Shown: positions 1-10,217 of the stretch, in pieces
How the letters are laid out: the number at the start of each line of letters is the position of its first letter
Numbering within the stretch: position 1 is the first letter of the stretch
Assembly (NCBI GenBank): GCA_015063855.1
Contig: SVTI01000010.1
Location: 1-41,172 of the forward strand
Direction: 5' to 3'
Length of the DNA: 41,172 nucleotides
From: Oscillospiraceae bacterium
GTDB lineage: Bacteria; Bacillota; Clostridia; Oscillospirales; CAG-272
Position numbers and translations under genes: made by a program
The notes under the pieces: model-generated
Seen by the model: the letters and a program-made list of their open reading frames with translations, nothing else
The model's database searches: none
What the model was told of the DNA's origin: nothing

Positions 1-2
1 CA

Positions 3-137
3 TGCGAATGGGCAGTAGAGGCAGGACTTATCGGTTCTACCAGTACTACAGCAAAGACTCTTGCTCCTCAGATGACGGTTACAAGAGCTCAGGCTGCTAA
101 GATCTTCATGAGCTACGACGCTTTTGCGCAGGCTTAA
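3..137 (+). CDS. C-terminal fragment of an S-layer homology (SLH) domain protein, truncated by the window edge
   Basis: Frame 3 reads CEWAVEAGLIGSTSTTAKTLAPQMTVTRAQAAKIFMSYDAFAQA*, which fits an SLH motif (WAVEAGLI...TRAQAAKI). Confidence 0.75.
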   Translation, partial: CEWAVEAGLIGSTSTTAKTLAPQMTVTRAQAAKIFMSYDAFAQA

Positions 138-152
138 TTTATAATAACATCT

Positions 153-185
153 ATAAGGACGGCTAATGCCGTCCTTATTTGTATA
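153..185 (+). terminator. Intrinsic terminator after the SLH gene
   Basis: aaggacggc-taat-gccgtcctt followed by atttgtatatttt. Confidence 0.8.
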
Positions 186-214
186 TTTTGTGATAAAAAA
201 TTAATAAATAGGTA

Positions 215-243
215 TTGTATATTTTCAATATTAATGATATAAT
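215..243 (+). promoter_or_regulatory. Sigma-A type promoter of the CBM9-like gene
   Basis: TTGTAT-17 nt-TATAAT, about 60 nt upstream of the ATG. Confidence 0.6.
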
Positions 244-304
244 ATAGAAGATAAATTTCGGTAATTTCCGAAAGTAATATGAACGTATACATACGGAGGT
301 TTTT

Positions 305-1822
305 ATGAAAAAAATCAGAATAGTCAGCATTATTATGTTGGCATTATTCATGTTCTCATCATTTTCATCATTCGCAGAGTATGATCTGAACGCTTACTTA
401 TTTACCGGTTTAAGAGACAATAACACGGTAGATGTGTTCGTCAATAACGGTACACCCACCGCTGATGGTAATATCACAGACACAGAGGGATGGTCCGTAC
501 CTACAACCTATGACTATAATAACTGGGTTCCCTTCTGGGATTCCTCCAGCCGTTGTATCTCAACTGCCGACATTCGTTTTGCATGGGACACTACAGGTAT
601 CTATGTATCTGCAGATATTACTGACCCCTCCATGCTTCCTTCTACAGGCGAGGATGCATTATCCGATGAGGGTGTAAACGAGTACGGCTGGAACGGTGAT
701 ACATTTATTTTTGCTATCGACCCTCTTAACGGTTTATTTAATCACGGTCTTACACTTCAGGGCAACAGATCTGCATGGTACTGCATAAGCGTTAACCAGG
801 CAGGAAAGCTTCTTTGTTATGCATCTAACGCTGAGTCCTTATCCGGTGATATTACTGCTACAGTAAAGGGTGCGGCTAAGATTACCGAGAAGGGATGGGC
901 ATTCGAATGCATGATCCCCTGGAACAGAATTAACGATGATGCCAAGGCAGTTACTGCAGGTAGTGTTTCTGTAGACGTTGCTTCGGTTACCGAGCTCGGA
1001 GCTATCAGTAATGCGGGTATTATGTACATGGACAGAGCCATAGTAGGCGGCGAGTTCGATGTATTTATGGGCTCTGCGGCACTTGCTAACAGTAATCCCG
1101 GTGAGACGTTCACACTTTCAAGAAATATATGCGTACCGATCGAGCATACGGACGGTATGCCCTGGGGTACAGGTGGCGAGTCCATTCGTTCCTACGGTAC
1201 TAAGCTTATAATGGCTGATGCTGAGGGTAACGCTCCCTACGAGCGTGACATCGTTCCTACCGCAACCAATGTTATTATCTCCCCTGATTTCACCGATAAC
1301 ATGACCTTTGAGAGCGGTGAGGGTATCAAGGTTTACGGTACTGCCGATCCTGTTGAGGGTGCAGTAGTAATGTGCGAGCTTAACGGTGCTAAGGCTAACG
1401 GTATAGTTGATGCCAACGGTAACTGGGAAGCTGTATTCGAGGATAAGGTTGAGGACAGCACCTATACCTCCATCAAGGTAAAGACAGCAGATTTAACCAC
1501 AGAGACATGGATCGAAGGAAAGCTCTACATGACCAAAACTACTCTTGAGATCAAGGGTGTTAAGATCGGTGATGCAAGCCAGAGCAATAGCGGCGTTAGC
1601 AACCTCATTACTAATAACGGTGATGAGGAGACAAAGACTCCCATCACATCTCCCTTAAAGACCGAGATAACCGAGTACAATAAGGATCTTGTAAAGGATG
1701 CTCAGAAGGGTAACGGTCTTCCCATAGGTCTTATCATCGGTATCGCAGCAGCAGTTGTAGTAGTTGCAGCAGTTGTAGTAGTTATCGTTGTTATAAAGAA
1801 AAAGAAGGCTAAGGCCGAGTAA
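305..1822 (+). CDS. Secreted/membrane-anchored protein with CBM9/DOMON-like N-terminal domain, Ig-like second domain and C-terminal TM helix
   Basis: Signal peptide; CBM9-like pattern (DGNITDTEGW...RFAWDTTGIYVSADI...WNGDTFIFAID); C-terminal GLIIGIAAAVVVVAAVVVVIVVIKKKK; paralog of the 1950..3218 product. Confidence 0.7.
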   Translation: MKKIRIVSIIMLALFMFSSFSSFAEYDLNAYLFTGLRDNNTVDVFVNNGTPTADGNITDTEGWSVPTTYDYNNWVPFWDSSSRCISTADIRFAWDTTGIYVSADITDPSMLPSTGEDALSDEGVNEYGWNGDTFIFAIDPLNGLFNHGLTLQGNRSAWYCISVNQAGKLLCYASNAESLSGDITATVKGAAKITEKGWAFECMIPWNRINDDAKAVTAGSVSVDVASVTELGAISNAGIMYMDRAIVGGEFDVFMGSAALANSNPGETFTLSRNICVPIEHTDGMPWGTGGESIRSYGTKLIMADAEGNAPYERDIVPTATNVIISPDFTDNMTFESGEGIKVYGTADPVEGAVVMCELNGAKANGIVDANGNWEAVFEDKVEDSTYTSIKVKTADLTTETWIEGKLYMTKTTLEIKGVKIGDASQSNSGVSNLITNNGDEETKTPITSPLKTEITEYNKDLVKDAQKGNGLPIGLIIGIAAAVVVVAAVVVVIVVIKKKKAKAE

Positions 1823-1860
1823 TTTAAAATAATATAAGGAGTCACTTAGGTGACTCATAA

Positions 1861-1905
1861 ATCACTAACAAAACCCACCGATTTTCGGTGGGTTTTGTCA
1901 GTGAT
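1861..1905. terminator. Long palindromic bidirectional terminator between convergent genes
   Basis: atcactaacaaaacccaccga-ttt-tcggtgggttttgtcagtgat, ~20-bp stem with one mismatch. Confidence 0.85.
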
Positions 1906-1949
1906 TTGAGGAAAGATTTTATCTTTCCTGCTTTTTGCCTATATTTATA

Positions 1950-3218
1950 TTATCTTTTATGCCTTTTGAATACTATTACAGCGATACCGATACCTATGAC
2001 AAGTCCGCAGCTTAATGCGACGATAACTACCGTAGCGGGAGAGATCTCATTATCTGACTCATACTCGTCTTCATCATCTTCATCGTCTCTGTCTCTGCGC
2101 GTTCTCATTTTTTTGACGGTTTTATCGTCTTCTGATTCGTCTTTTTCTTCTCTGTCATCCTTGTCTGTATCAGGTCTCACAAGGGATGGAACAGTCTCGG
2201 CAACCGCATCAGTTGTAACGGCGGCGGATTCTTCTTCTGTTGTCTCTACATCTTCGTCAGATACAGTCCAGTCGAATACAGGCTGCTCGACCTCAGGTGA
2301 GTTACCCTCTGAGTCGGCCAATACAAGCTTAGTACCGTAAGAACGAATGCCGTCTCCTCCTGTCATAGAGTCCATTCCGTCGGCATGAACCTTGGGAACA
2401 CAGATGCTTCTGGAGAGTGTAAAGATATCACCTGTTTCAGCTCCAAAAGTTCCAAAAACATCAAATTCACCGCCGGCTACAGATCTGTCCATATACATGA
2501 TACCGACGTTACTTATCAAACCGGGTAAAGTTATGTCATCCTTTGATAAACGAACGGTATCATAGCTTGCCGCTTGTGTATCGCTTAATATTCTGTCCCA
2601 TGGGATCATACATTCAAATTTCCACCCCTTATCGGTGAGCTTAGCAGCACCCTTTACAGTAGAAGTAATATCACCGTTTAAATATTCTGAATAGGCGGCA
2701 TAACAAATGAACTTGTCCGTTGAATCAATACTGATACAGTAGTGTACGGATTTGTCGATATTAGAAGTGAATCCGTCGTAAAACAAAGCATTAAGAGGAT
2801 CTATAGCAAAAATAAATGTATCACCGTTCCAGCCGTATTCGTTTATACCCTCATCATTTAACATATCCTCGCCTGTAGAAGCTATCATTGAAGGATCGGT
2901 GATATCCGCCGCAATATATATGCCGGTATCATCCCATGCGTAACGGACAGCCTTGCTTGTGATACAACGGCTGGATGGCCCCCAGAAGGGAGGCATATTT
3001 GTATAGTCGTAGGTTACAGTCGTCCCCCAGCCCTCAGCATCCGTGATATTGGCATCAAGTGTGGGAGAAGCCTTCCTCGCGGATGCGTTTACCATGTCGC
3101 TGTATCTTGCATTTTCATCGTATTGATAATCATCCAAATTATACTCAGCATAAACCGAAAGAGAGGTACAAAGAAGTATAATGATGAATAAAACCGAAAA
3201 AACTCTTGTCTTTTTCAT
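1950..3218 (-). CDS. Secreted/membrane-anchored CBM9/DOMON-like protein with acidic low-complexity linker and C-terminal TM helix
   Basis: Same N-terminal domain as 305..1822 (EGWGTTVTYDYTNMPPFWGPSSRCI... / YGWNGDTFIFAIDPLNALF); D/E/R-rich linker; TM and KRHKR tail. Confidence 0.7.
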   Translation of the reverse strand: MKKTRVFSVLFIIILLCTSLSVYAEYNLDDYQYDENARYSDMVNASARKASPTLDANITDAEGWGTTVTYDYTNMPPFWGPSSRCITSKAVRYAWDDTGIYIAADITDPSMIASTGEDMLNDEGINEYGWNGDTFIFAIDPLNALFYDGFTSNIDKSVHYCISIDSTDKFICYAAYSEYLNGDITSTVKGAAKLTDKGWKFECMIPWDRILSDTQAASYDTVRLSKDDITLPGLISNVGIMYMDRSVAGGEFDVFGTFGAETGDIFTLSRSICVPKVHADGMDSMTGGDGIRSYGTKLVLADSEGNSPEVEQPVFDWTVSDEDVETTEEESAAVTTDAVAETVPSLVRPDTDKDDREEKDESEDDKTVKKMRTRRDRDDEDDEDEYESDNEISPATVVIVALSCGLVIGIGIAVIVFKRHKR

Positions 3219-3556
3219 TATGCCATTCTACCTTCCAATCTCTGACCGCCGAGAATATGGAAATGAAGGTGCTTGACGGTCTGATGCGCATCATCTCCGC
3301 AGTTGGAAACTACACGGTAGCCGTTGGTGATTCCTGCTTCCTTAGCTATCGCAGGTATCTTCTCGAATATAGCGGCGATGATCGCACTGTTCTCATCATT
3401 GATACCGTCAACCGACGAGATATGCTCCTTGGGGATAACAAGGATGTGTACGGGCGCCTGGGGATTGATGTCATAGAAGGCGAGCATCTTGTCGTCCTCA
3501 TATGCCTTCTTTGATGGGATAGAGCCCTCTACTATTGCACAAAATAAACAGTCCAT
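3218..3556 (-). CDS. hinT: HIT family (histidine triad) nucleotide-binding protein
   Basis: CLFCAIVEGSIPSKK...HTVKHLHFHILGGQ; stop overlaps the downstream ATG (TAATG). Confidence 0.92.
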   Translation of the reverse strand: MDCLFCAIVEGSIPSKKAYEDDKMLAFYDINPQAPVHILVIPKEHISSVDGINDENSAIIAAIFEKIPAIAKEAGITNGYRVVSNCGDDAHQTVKHLHFHILGGQRLEGRMA

Positions 3557-3577
3557 GATTTTTCTCCTTTTATGTAA

Positions 3578-5962
3578 TTATAGTTTTTTTAATTTAGCGA
3601 AGGTCGCCATCATCTTCTTTGTACCGAAGTTGTCGAATACTACCTCATAGAGATAGTCTCCTGACATATCGGATACCGACATGATGATACCGTGACCGTA
3701 TTTGATATGCGAAACCTCGTCGCCTATATTCAGCTTCTCTGCAGGAGCACTCTTGGCTGCGAAGGTGGATGCAGAGGGCCTTGAGATCGGTTGCTTATTT
3801 GCAAATGGTGAGGTATAAGCTGACATGCCGTAGCTCGGTGCTGAACTGCGGAATTGATCAAAGCTTGATTTCTTTATCTGCTGATGTTCTGTTGTGGCAT
3901 CGGGCAGCTCGCTTAAGAAGCGTGAGGGCATATTGTACTGGGTCTGACCGTACATGAGACGGCTTTTAGCGTATGTTATAGCCAGTTCCTTCTTGGCTCT
4001 GGTTATGGCAACGTAACAAAGACGTCTTTCCTCCTCCAACTCTGCCTGCTCACCTATCGACTGGAAGGATGGAAAAAGTCCCTCCTCAAGACCGGGGAGA
4101 TAGACGTTATTAAATTCAAGACCCTTAGCCGAGTGAATGGTCATCATAATGACGGCATCGGCTGTTTCGTCATAATTATCTATATCGGAAACGAGAGCCA
4201 CCTCCTCGAGGAACTGTGCAAGAGTTGCATCCTCGTGAGTCTCCTCAAAAGCTACCGCGTTGGAGATAAGCTCCTCTACGTTCTGGAGTCTGTCCTCTGC
4301 CGCTACACCCTGGGCTATAAGCATGCTTCTGTAGGTACTCATATCAATGGTCTTCTCAACCAGAGAGGAAAGAGTCTCGGTTCTCTCTATCTCACGGAGA
4401 TCGTTTATCAGCTTGGCGAAGCTTTTCAGCTTATCCGATACCCGTCCGAGAGCTGTGTATCTATCGGCATTCTCGATTATCTCAAACATAGGAACACCCT
4501 TCATCTGAGCCAGTCTCTCAACTGCATCAACGGTGGTGTCACCTATCTTACGCTTGGGCTCGTTGACTATACGCTTTAAGCGCAGATTGTCCGAGGTGGA
4601 GGAGATAAGACACAGATATGCGATGATATCCTTGATCTCCTTACGCTCATAGAAGCGTGTACCTCCGAGAATGCGGTAGGGGATACCGCTCTTGGCAAAG
4701 ACATTCTCTAGACCGTTTGACTGAGCGTTTACTCTGTAGAGTATAGCGTGGTCGCTGAATTTACTGCCGTATTTTACGGTATGATCGAGGATCGAGTCTG
4801 CGATATATCTTGCCTCCTCGGTCTGGTCATTTATCTGCTTAATAAGCACCTTTTTACCCTCATCGGCGGCGGTCCACAGCTTCTTGTCGCGTCTGCCGTG
4901 ATTATTTGCGATAAGGTGGTTTGCGCTCTCTATAATATTCTTGGTTGAACGGTAATTCTGCTCAAGCTTTACTATTTTAGCATCGGCAAAATGCTTGTCA
5001 AAGTTAAGTATGTTTTCGATGGTCGCACCTCTGAAGCGGTAGATGCTCTGGTCATCGTCACCGACTACCATGAGGTTACGATATTTTCCGCTGAGAGCTA
5101 CAGCTAAATGGAACTGAGCCTTGTTCGTATCCTGATACTCGTCAATGCAGACATACTTAAAGCGTCGCTGATAGTAATTTCTTATTTCCTCATTTGAATT
5201 AAGAAGTCTTACCGTTCTTACGATTATATCGTCGAAGTCAACTGCATTGGCATCTTCCATTCTTTTCTGATATTCGGTATAGATACGTGCTATATTCTTT
5301 TCGGTATATTCCTTACCGAAGACCTTTTCGTATTCCTCGGGAGTAGTCATATTCTCCTTTGCACGGCTGATCTTTGTCATACAAGCCTTGGGAGAATATC
5401 GCTTGTCGTCAAGATTGAAATCCTTAACAATAGAGCTTATGAGCTTTTTTGTATCGTCGGTGTCATATATGGTAAAGCCGGGTGCGAGACCTGCCTCCAA
5501 GGGGTTCTTACGAAGTATCCTCATACAGATATTATGAAAGGTACCCGCCCATATCTCCTCGGATGCCTCACCGATAACCAGAGAAAGTCTCTCCTTCATC
5601 TCGTTTGCCGCCTTATTGGTAAACGTGATACACATTACAGCCCAAGCGGGACAGGGGTTCTCAGCATATTTGGTAAGATACTCGGCTAATTCACCTGCGG
5701 GAAGGTCATAGGCTCTCTCAAGCTCTTCTGTATCCGAGTCGGTGGCATCAAAGGGAATATTTTCACTCTCATATGCAGAACCATAGCGGATAATTCCCGC
5801 GATCCTGTTTACGAGAACGGTGGTCTTACCGCTTCCTGCACCTGCAACGACAAGGAGAGGTCCTTGTACAGTTTTTAAAGCCTCGCGCTGTCTGTCATTT
5901 AAAAATGAATATATCTTATCAAAACATTTTTGCTTTGCGGTTAAAAATCTCTGTGTGTTCAA
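3578..5962 (-). CDS. pcrA: ATP-dependent DNA helicase PcrA/UvrD; probable TTG start at 5962
   Basis: LNDRQREALKTVQGPLLVVAGAGSGKT, DEYQDTN, VGDDDQSIYRFRGA, TIHSAKGLEF, VAITRAKKEL; GGAGG SD 7 nt upstream of TTG. Confidence 0.95.
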   Translation of the reverse strand: MNTQRFLTAKQKCFDKIYSFLNDRQREALKTVQGPLLVVAGAGSGKTTVLVNRIAGIIRYGSAYESENIPFDATDSDTEELERAYDLPAGELAEYLTKYAENPCPAWAVMCITFTNKAANEMKERLSLVIGEASEEIWAGTFHNICMRILRKNPLEAGLAPGFTIYDTDDTKKLISSIVKDFNLDDKRYSPKACMTKISRAKENMTTPEEYEKVFGKEYTEKNIARIYTEYQKRMEDANAVDFDDIIVRTVRLLNSNEEIRNYYQRRFKYVCIDEYQDTNKAQFHLAVALSGKYRNLMVVGDDDQSIYRFRGATIENILNFDKHFADAKIVKLEQNYRSTKNIIESANHLIANNHGRRDKKLWTAADEGKKVLIKQINDQTEEARYIADSILDHTVKYGSKFSDHAILYRVNAQSNGLENVFAKSGIPYRILGGTRFYERKEIKDIIAYLCLISSTSDNLRLKRIVNEPKRKIGDTTVDAVERLAQMKGVPMFEIIENADRYTALGRVSDKLKSFAKLINDLREIERTETLSSLVEKTIDMSTYRSMLIAQGVAAEDRLQNVEELISNAVAFEETHEDATLAQFLEEVALVSDIDNYDETADAVIMMTIHSAKGLEFNNVYLPGLEEGLFPSFQSIGEQAELEEERRLCYVAITRAKKELAITYAKSRLMYGQTQYNMPSRFLSELPDATTEHQQIKKSSFDQFRSSAPSYGMSAYTSPFANKQPISRPSASTFAAKSAPAEKLNIGDEVSHIKYGHGIIMSVSDMSGDYLYEVVFDNFGTKKMMATFAKLKKL

Positions 5963-6110
5963 TTTCAAGCCTCCGTTAAATGCTTTTTTAATTATACTAC
6001 ATTTCCACTGATTTATCAATGATAAAAAAGAAATTTATCTTTACTTTTTACCTTTAATTTGATATACTTAATTTAATAAACAACATTCTCGAAAAAGAGA
6101 GGAAATATAC

Positions 6111-6986
6111 ATGACGAATTTTGAAAGACTTACAGAACTTATAAACGAAAATACCAAGGGCGGCTATAAGGCGGCGGAAATGACAGAGACCTCCTATATC
6201 GAGCACAGGTTTCGCGAGGGTGCAGGAGCTCATAACACCTATTCCATGTCTAAGGCGGTCACGGGCTGTGCGGTAGGTATACTTGAAGCAGAGGGACTTC
6301 TGTCTACCGAGGACACGGTATTTTCTCATATAGGTGATCTCTTTCCTAAGGGATATGATAAGAAATGGGAGAACGTCAAGCTTCATGACATTATGATACA
6401 TCGAACCGGTGTTCCCGGAGAGGCTAATATTGATATCGATACCGATGATTTCTGGGCTCAGGGCAGAACAGATTTCCTTGCACATATTCTTTCACAGCCT
6501 ATAATCCATACACCCGGAACAGGTCTCTTTGTTTACTGTGATACAAACTATTATATAATCTCCAGGGTTGTCGAGAAAATAACGGGAATGACCCTTGCCG
6601 AGTTCTTACAGCAAAGAATGTTCAACGTCCTTGAATGGAGAGGACATGCATGGGGTTGCTGTCCCGATAATCATACTCTCGGAGGAACAGGTCTATTTGC
6701 AGATGCACGCGACCTTGCCGCTTACGGTCTTATGCTGGCATCGGGCGGTGAGTACAAGGGAAAGCGCATTCTTACTCCCGAATGGATAGAGAAAGCAAGA
6801 GGTCCTGTAGGCGGTTACGGCTACGGTTTCCATAATCATGAGAGATATTTTACAAGTGCAGGCATGTACGGTCAGGAGGTATTTATTTTTCCCGAGACCA
6901 AAAAAGCATTTGTTGTTCTCGGCCACGTTATGCCCAATGATGAAATCAGAGAAAAAATAGTTCCTCTCTATCTTGACGAGATATAA
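6111..6986 (+). CDS. Serine hydrolase, beta-lactamase/class C-like family
   Basis: S-x-x-K in YSMSKAVTG; beta-lactamase fold pattern FVYCDTNYYIISRVVEKITG. Confidence 0.85.
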   Translation: MTNFERLTELINENTKGGYKAAEMTETSYIEHRFREGAGAHNTYSMSKAVTGCAVGILEAEGLLSTEDTVFSHIGDLFPKGYDKKWENVKLHDIMIHRTGVPGEANIDIDTDDFWAQGRTDFLAHILSQPIIHTPGTGLFVYCDTNYYIISRVVEKITGMTLAEFLQQRMFNVLEWRGHAWGCCPDNHTLGGTGLFADARDLAAYGLMLASGGEYKGKRILTPEWIEKARGPVGGYGYGFHNHERYFTSAGMYGQEVFIFPETKKAFVVLGHVMPNDEIREKIVPLYLDEI

Positions 6987-6997
6987 TAAGGAAAAAC

Positions 6998-7639
6998 ATG
7001 GAATTTAAAAATACTTTAATTATAGGCGACAGTTATTCCACCTTTCTTGGTTTTATTCCAAGGCACAATGCCGCTTACTACTATGACAATCCAGAACCTC
7101 ACGGACTCTCAAAGGTTGAACAGACATGGTGGCATCAGTTAATAACTGAAACAAGCTCCAATCTTGTCCTCAATGACAGCTGGTCAGGTTCGTGTATCTG
7201 CCATACGGGATATGACGGTGAGGATTGCTCCGAAACCTCATCATTTGTATACAGACTCGAAAAATACAATAGCCAGGGCTTTTTTAAGGAAAACCATATA
7301 GATACGGTATTTGTCTTCGGAGGAACAAACGATTCCTGGTCGGGCGCTCCGCGAGGAGAACTGAAATTCTCCGATTGGACAAAGGAGGATCTATACAAGG
7401 TTCAGCCTGCCACCTGCTATTTGATAAACAGATTGAAGGAGATCTTGCCGAATGCAGAGATCATCTGGCTTATCAACTGTGATATCAGCGAAACTATCAC
7501 AGAGGGCGCAAAAAAGGCATGCGAGCATTACGGCATTAAGTATATTCATTTTGAAAATATCGACAAGATCGACGGCCATCCTACACCTATGGGTATGACA
7601 CAGATCAAGGAACAGATATATGGGGGACTTGACAAATAA
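6998..7639 (+). CDS. SGNH/GDSL-type hydrolase
   Basis: LIIGDSYSTF, FGGTNDSW, DGHPTPMGM (blocks I, III and V). Confidence 0.75.
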   Translation: MEFKNTLIIGDSYSTFLGFIPRHNAAYYYDNPEPHGLSKVEQTWWHQLITETSSNLVLNDSWSGSCICHTGYDGEDCSETSSFVYRLEKYNSQGFFKENHIDTVFVFGGTNDSWSGAPRGELKFSDWTKEDLYKVQPATCYLINRLKEILPNAEIIWLINCDISETITEGAKKACEHYGIKYIHFENIDKIDGHPTPMGMTQIKEQIYGGLDK

Positions 7640-7730
7640 AGATAGTGTACCTACCGTAATGATCGAGATTGAATTTTTCAAAGCTCCTTTTCTTCACTAT
7701 CCAAATCAAAGCAAATTCATATAAATATGA

Positions 7731-7765
7731 TTAAAGGACTGTCATCAGACAGTCCTTTAATTCTT
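7731..7765. terminator. Terminator between convergent genes, overlapping the ruvX 3' end
   Basis: ttaaaggactgtc-atca-gacagtcctttaa perfect stem. Confidence 0.8.
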
Positions 7766-8182
7766 CCTTGAATCAAGATAATCCTGAAGGATTATCTGTG
7801 CGGAAAGGGTATCAACTACATCCTTTCTCTTTTTACCGTGAGTATTGGTTGCATTAAGATAGGTATGCGCCACCATAGTGGAGCAGCGTTCATCATAAAG
7901 CTCTACCGGGATATCGGTCACCTCGCGGAGAAAATCAGCGAAAAGATGCGCCTTTTCACTTCTCGGACCTCGTGTGCCGTTCATATTGACGGGATCTCCG
8001 ATTATTATCTTACCGCATTTATTCTTCTCTGCCTCCGCCTTGACTATTTCGCAGAGATCGTGCATACCCTTTGCCTTGACAGTACCTATACCGCCTGCCA
8101 TCATGCCAAGGGAGTCCGACACCGCCAGTCCTGTTCTCACATCTCCGTAGTCAACTGCTAAAATCTTTTTAAAATCTGACAT
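7757..8182 (-). CDS. ruvX: Putative pre-16S rRNA nuclease / Holliday junction resolvase-like RuvX (YqgF)
   Basis: MSDFKKILAVDYGDVRTGLAVSD...GDPVNMNGTRGPRSEKAHLFADFL...YDERCSTMVAH. Confidence 0.92.
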   Translation of the reverse strand: MSDFKKILAVDYGDVRTGLAVSDSLGMMAGGIGTVKAKGMHDLCEIVKAEAEKNKCGKIIIGDPVNMNGTRGPRSEKAHLFADFLREVTDIPVELYDERCSTMVAHTYLNATNTHGKKRKDVVDTLSAQIILQDYLDSRKN

Positions 8183-9131
8183 AACCTCTTGCTTCAAGCA
8201 CTCCTTCTATAACCTCGTTTGCAAAATTATAAATGTCCTCCATGACCTCGTTTCGGCTTGTTTCGTTAAAGAGCTCGTGTCTTGATTCCTCATAGAGCTT
8301 ACATTTAAGTATATTTATCTCGCAGTAATCAAGTCGCTCAAATATCTCCTTGACCCCCTTGCCGTAGTTACCCACCGGATCCTCGAATCCGCTGATAATA
8401 AATATCGGCAATGACTGAGGAACCTTGGTCTCCCAGCCCTCCTCGCTTACCTTGTTGAGAAGGGTAAGCATATTGATATAACCGTCAAGGGTGAAGGCGA
8501 ATCCGCTCTTGGAATCAGCTCTGTATTCGTCACGTATCTCTTTCACCGAGGTAAGCCACGAGAGATCATCCTTTTCATCCTTGAAGTGAGAATTATAGCC
8601 TTTAAACGTCAAATTACGTACAAGCACGCTTCTGTATCGCTCACCCTTAAACAGTTTTATGAGCTTACAGAGCTTGATGCCCGACTTAGCCGCTTTATTG
8701 GTACCCGACGTTCCGCATATGACAGCACTGTCTATGGTGTCTGCATAACGTGTAATATAGTCTCGTACCACAAAGGAGCCCATGCTGTGACCGATAAGTA
8801 TGTAGGGTAAGGAACGGTAAGTTTTGCGCACTATTCCGTTAAGCTTCTTTAAGTCATCTGCAAGACAGGTATAATTACCCTCTCCGAAATACCCCAGATC
8901 AGCATCATCCTTGACGCTCTTGCCGTGACCTATATGATCATTTCCGCAGACCACGAATCCATTATCGGTAAAGTATTCTACAAGAGGGGTATATCTGCCG
9001 ATATGCTCGCACATTCCGTGGGATATCTGGATAATACCCTTGGGCATATCCTCGGGTATGCAAATCTTATAATAAACCTCGCTCCTATTATCTGAGGAGG
9101 TAAAATATCCTGTTTTTTCTGTGTATGCCAT
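8169..9131 (-). CDS. Alpha/beta hydrolase (serine aminopeptidase / monoacylglycerol lipase-like)
   Basis: IQISHGMCEHIGRY, GHGKS, LIGHSMGSFV nucleophile elbow. Confidence 0.88.
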   Translation of the reverse strand: MAYTEKTGYFTSSDNRSEVYYKICIPEDMPKGIIQISHGMCEHIGRYTPLVEYFTDNGFVVCGNDHIGHGKSVKDDADLGYFGEGNYTCLADDLKKLNGIVRKTYRSLPYILIGHSMGSFVVRDYITRYADTIDSAVICGTSGTNKAAKSGIKLCKLIKLFKGERYRSVLVRNLTFKGYNSHFKDEKDDLSWLTSVKEIRDEYRADSKSGFAFTLDGYINMLTLLNKVSEEGWETKVPQSLPIFIISGFEDPVGNYGKGVKEIFERLDYCEINILKCKLYEESRHELFNETSRNEVMEDIYNFANEVIEGVLEARGYVRF

Positions 9132-9132
9132 A

Positions 9133-10089
9133 TTAGTTAAGCTGATAATTTATTTCATTATTAAGGACGAATTTGCAAATATCTTCATGGGTAGGAACAG
9201 AGGTAAATGCGCCCTCCTTCGTTACTGTAAGAGCTCCTGCCATGTTTGCATATTCGCAGGCTCTCTTAATGTCACCGCTTCTCATATACTCAACGGTAAG
9301 GGCGGCTGTAAATACGTCCCCTGCGGCAGTAGAATCGATAGCTTCAACATTGTGAGATGCGATAAATTTAAAATATGTGCCATCATAGAGGAATACACCT
9401 CTCTCGCCTAATTTAAGCACATAGTACTTAGCCTTTATCTTATTTGAAAGTGCAAGACATGCCTTGAGACAATTATCGGTAGAGGTAGCCTTGATTCCGG
9501 TGTAGGTGTAGATCTCCGTTTCATTAGGTGAGAAGATCTCAACCTCTCCAAGTGCCTCAAGATCATATTCCTTTGAAGCGGGTCCTGCATCGATAATAAC
9601 GGGAACGCCCGCATCTCTTGCATATCTTACCGAGGCGATGACCGTGTCGTAGGGAACCTCGAACTGAATAAGCATAGCATCAGGGTAACATGTCATTGCT
9701 TCTTCGGCATCCTCGGCGCGGAGCAGGGCATTAGCACCGGGATATGCAACTATTCTGTTATTACCGTTAGCCTCCACCATTACAAGAGCAAGCCCGGTTC
9801 TTTCCTTGGGAGTTGCCGACACAAAACGTGCGTTGATTCCCGATGAGGCATAAATATCAGCCAGTCTTGAACCATGGGTGTCGTTGCCCCTCTTTGCACA
9901 GAAGATAGACTCTCCGCCCATTCTGTGTACTGCAAGAGCAGCATTTGCTCCCTTGCCTCCGGGTATATATTCGTAGCCTGCATGCTCTATTACTGTCTGA
10001 CCTACCGACGGAATCTTTGACATACGCGCCATGAGGTCTATGTTCGCACTTCCTATTGTAAGTATTCTCGGTGTTTTCAAAAGAATCAT
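9133..10089 (-). CDS. rbsK: Ribokinase / PfkB family carbohydrate kinase
   Basis: PRILTIGSANIDLMARMSKIPSVGQTV...GGKGANAALAVHRMGG...DSTAAGDVFTAAL. Confidence 0.88.
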   Translation of the reverse strand: MILLKTPRILTIGSANIDLMARMSKIPSVGQTVIEHAGYEYIPGGKGANAALAVHRMGGESIFCAKRGNDTHGSRLADIYASSGINARFVSATPKERTGLALVMVEANGNNRIVAYPGANALLRAEDAEEAMTCYPDAMLIQFEVPYDTVIASVRYARDAGVPVIIDAGPASKEYDLEALGEVEIFSPNETEIYTYTGIKATSTDNCLKACLALSNKIKAKYYVLKLGERGVFLYDGTYFKFIASHNVEAIDSTAAGDVFTAALTVEYMRSGDIKRACEYANMAGALTVTKEGAFTSVPTHEDICKFVLNNEINYQLN

Positions 10090-10217
10090 CCCCTTGTACT
10101 CTATCTTATTAAGAAAATTGTACCACATTCGGGAGATAAAATCAAGAGTTCATAAAAAGTTTGCTTGCAACATCGGTTAATATATAATATAATATCCTTT
10201 AAAGAGGTGATTATTTT

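Noticed and set aside
1888-2340. + strand Ser-rich ORF of 150 aa
   Set aside because: Antisense to the acidic linker and TM of the 1950..3218 gene, no RBS or family signal.
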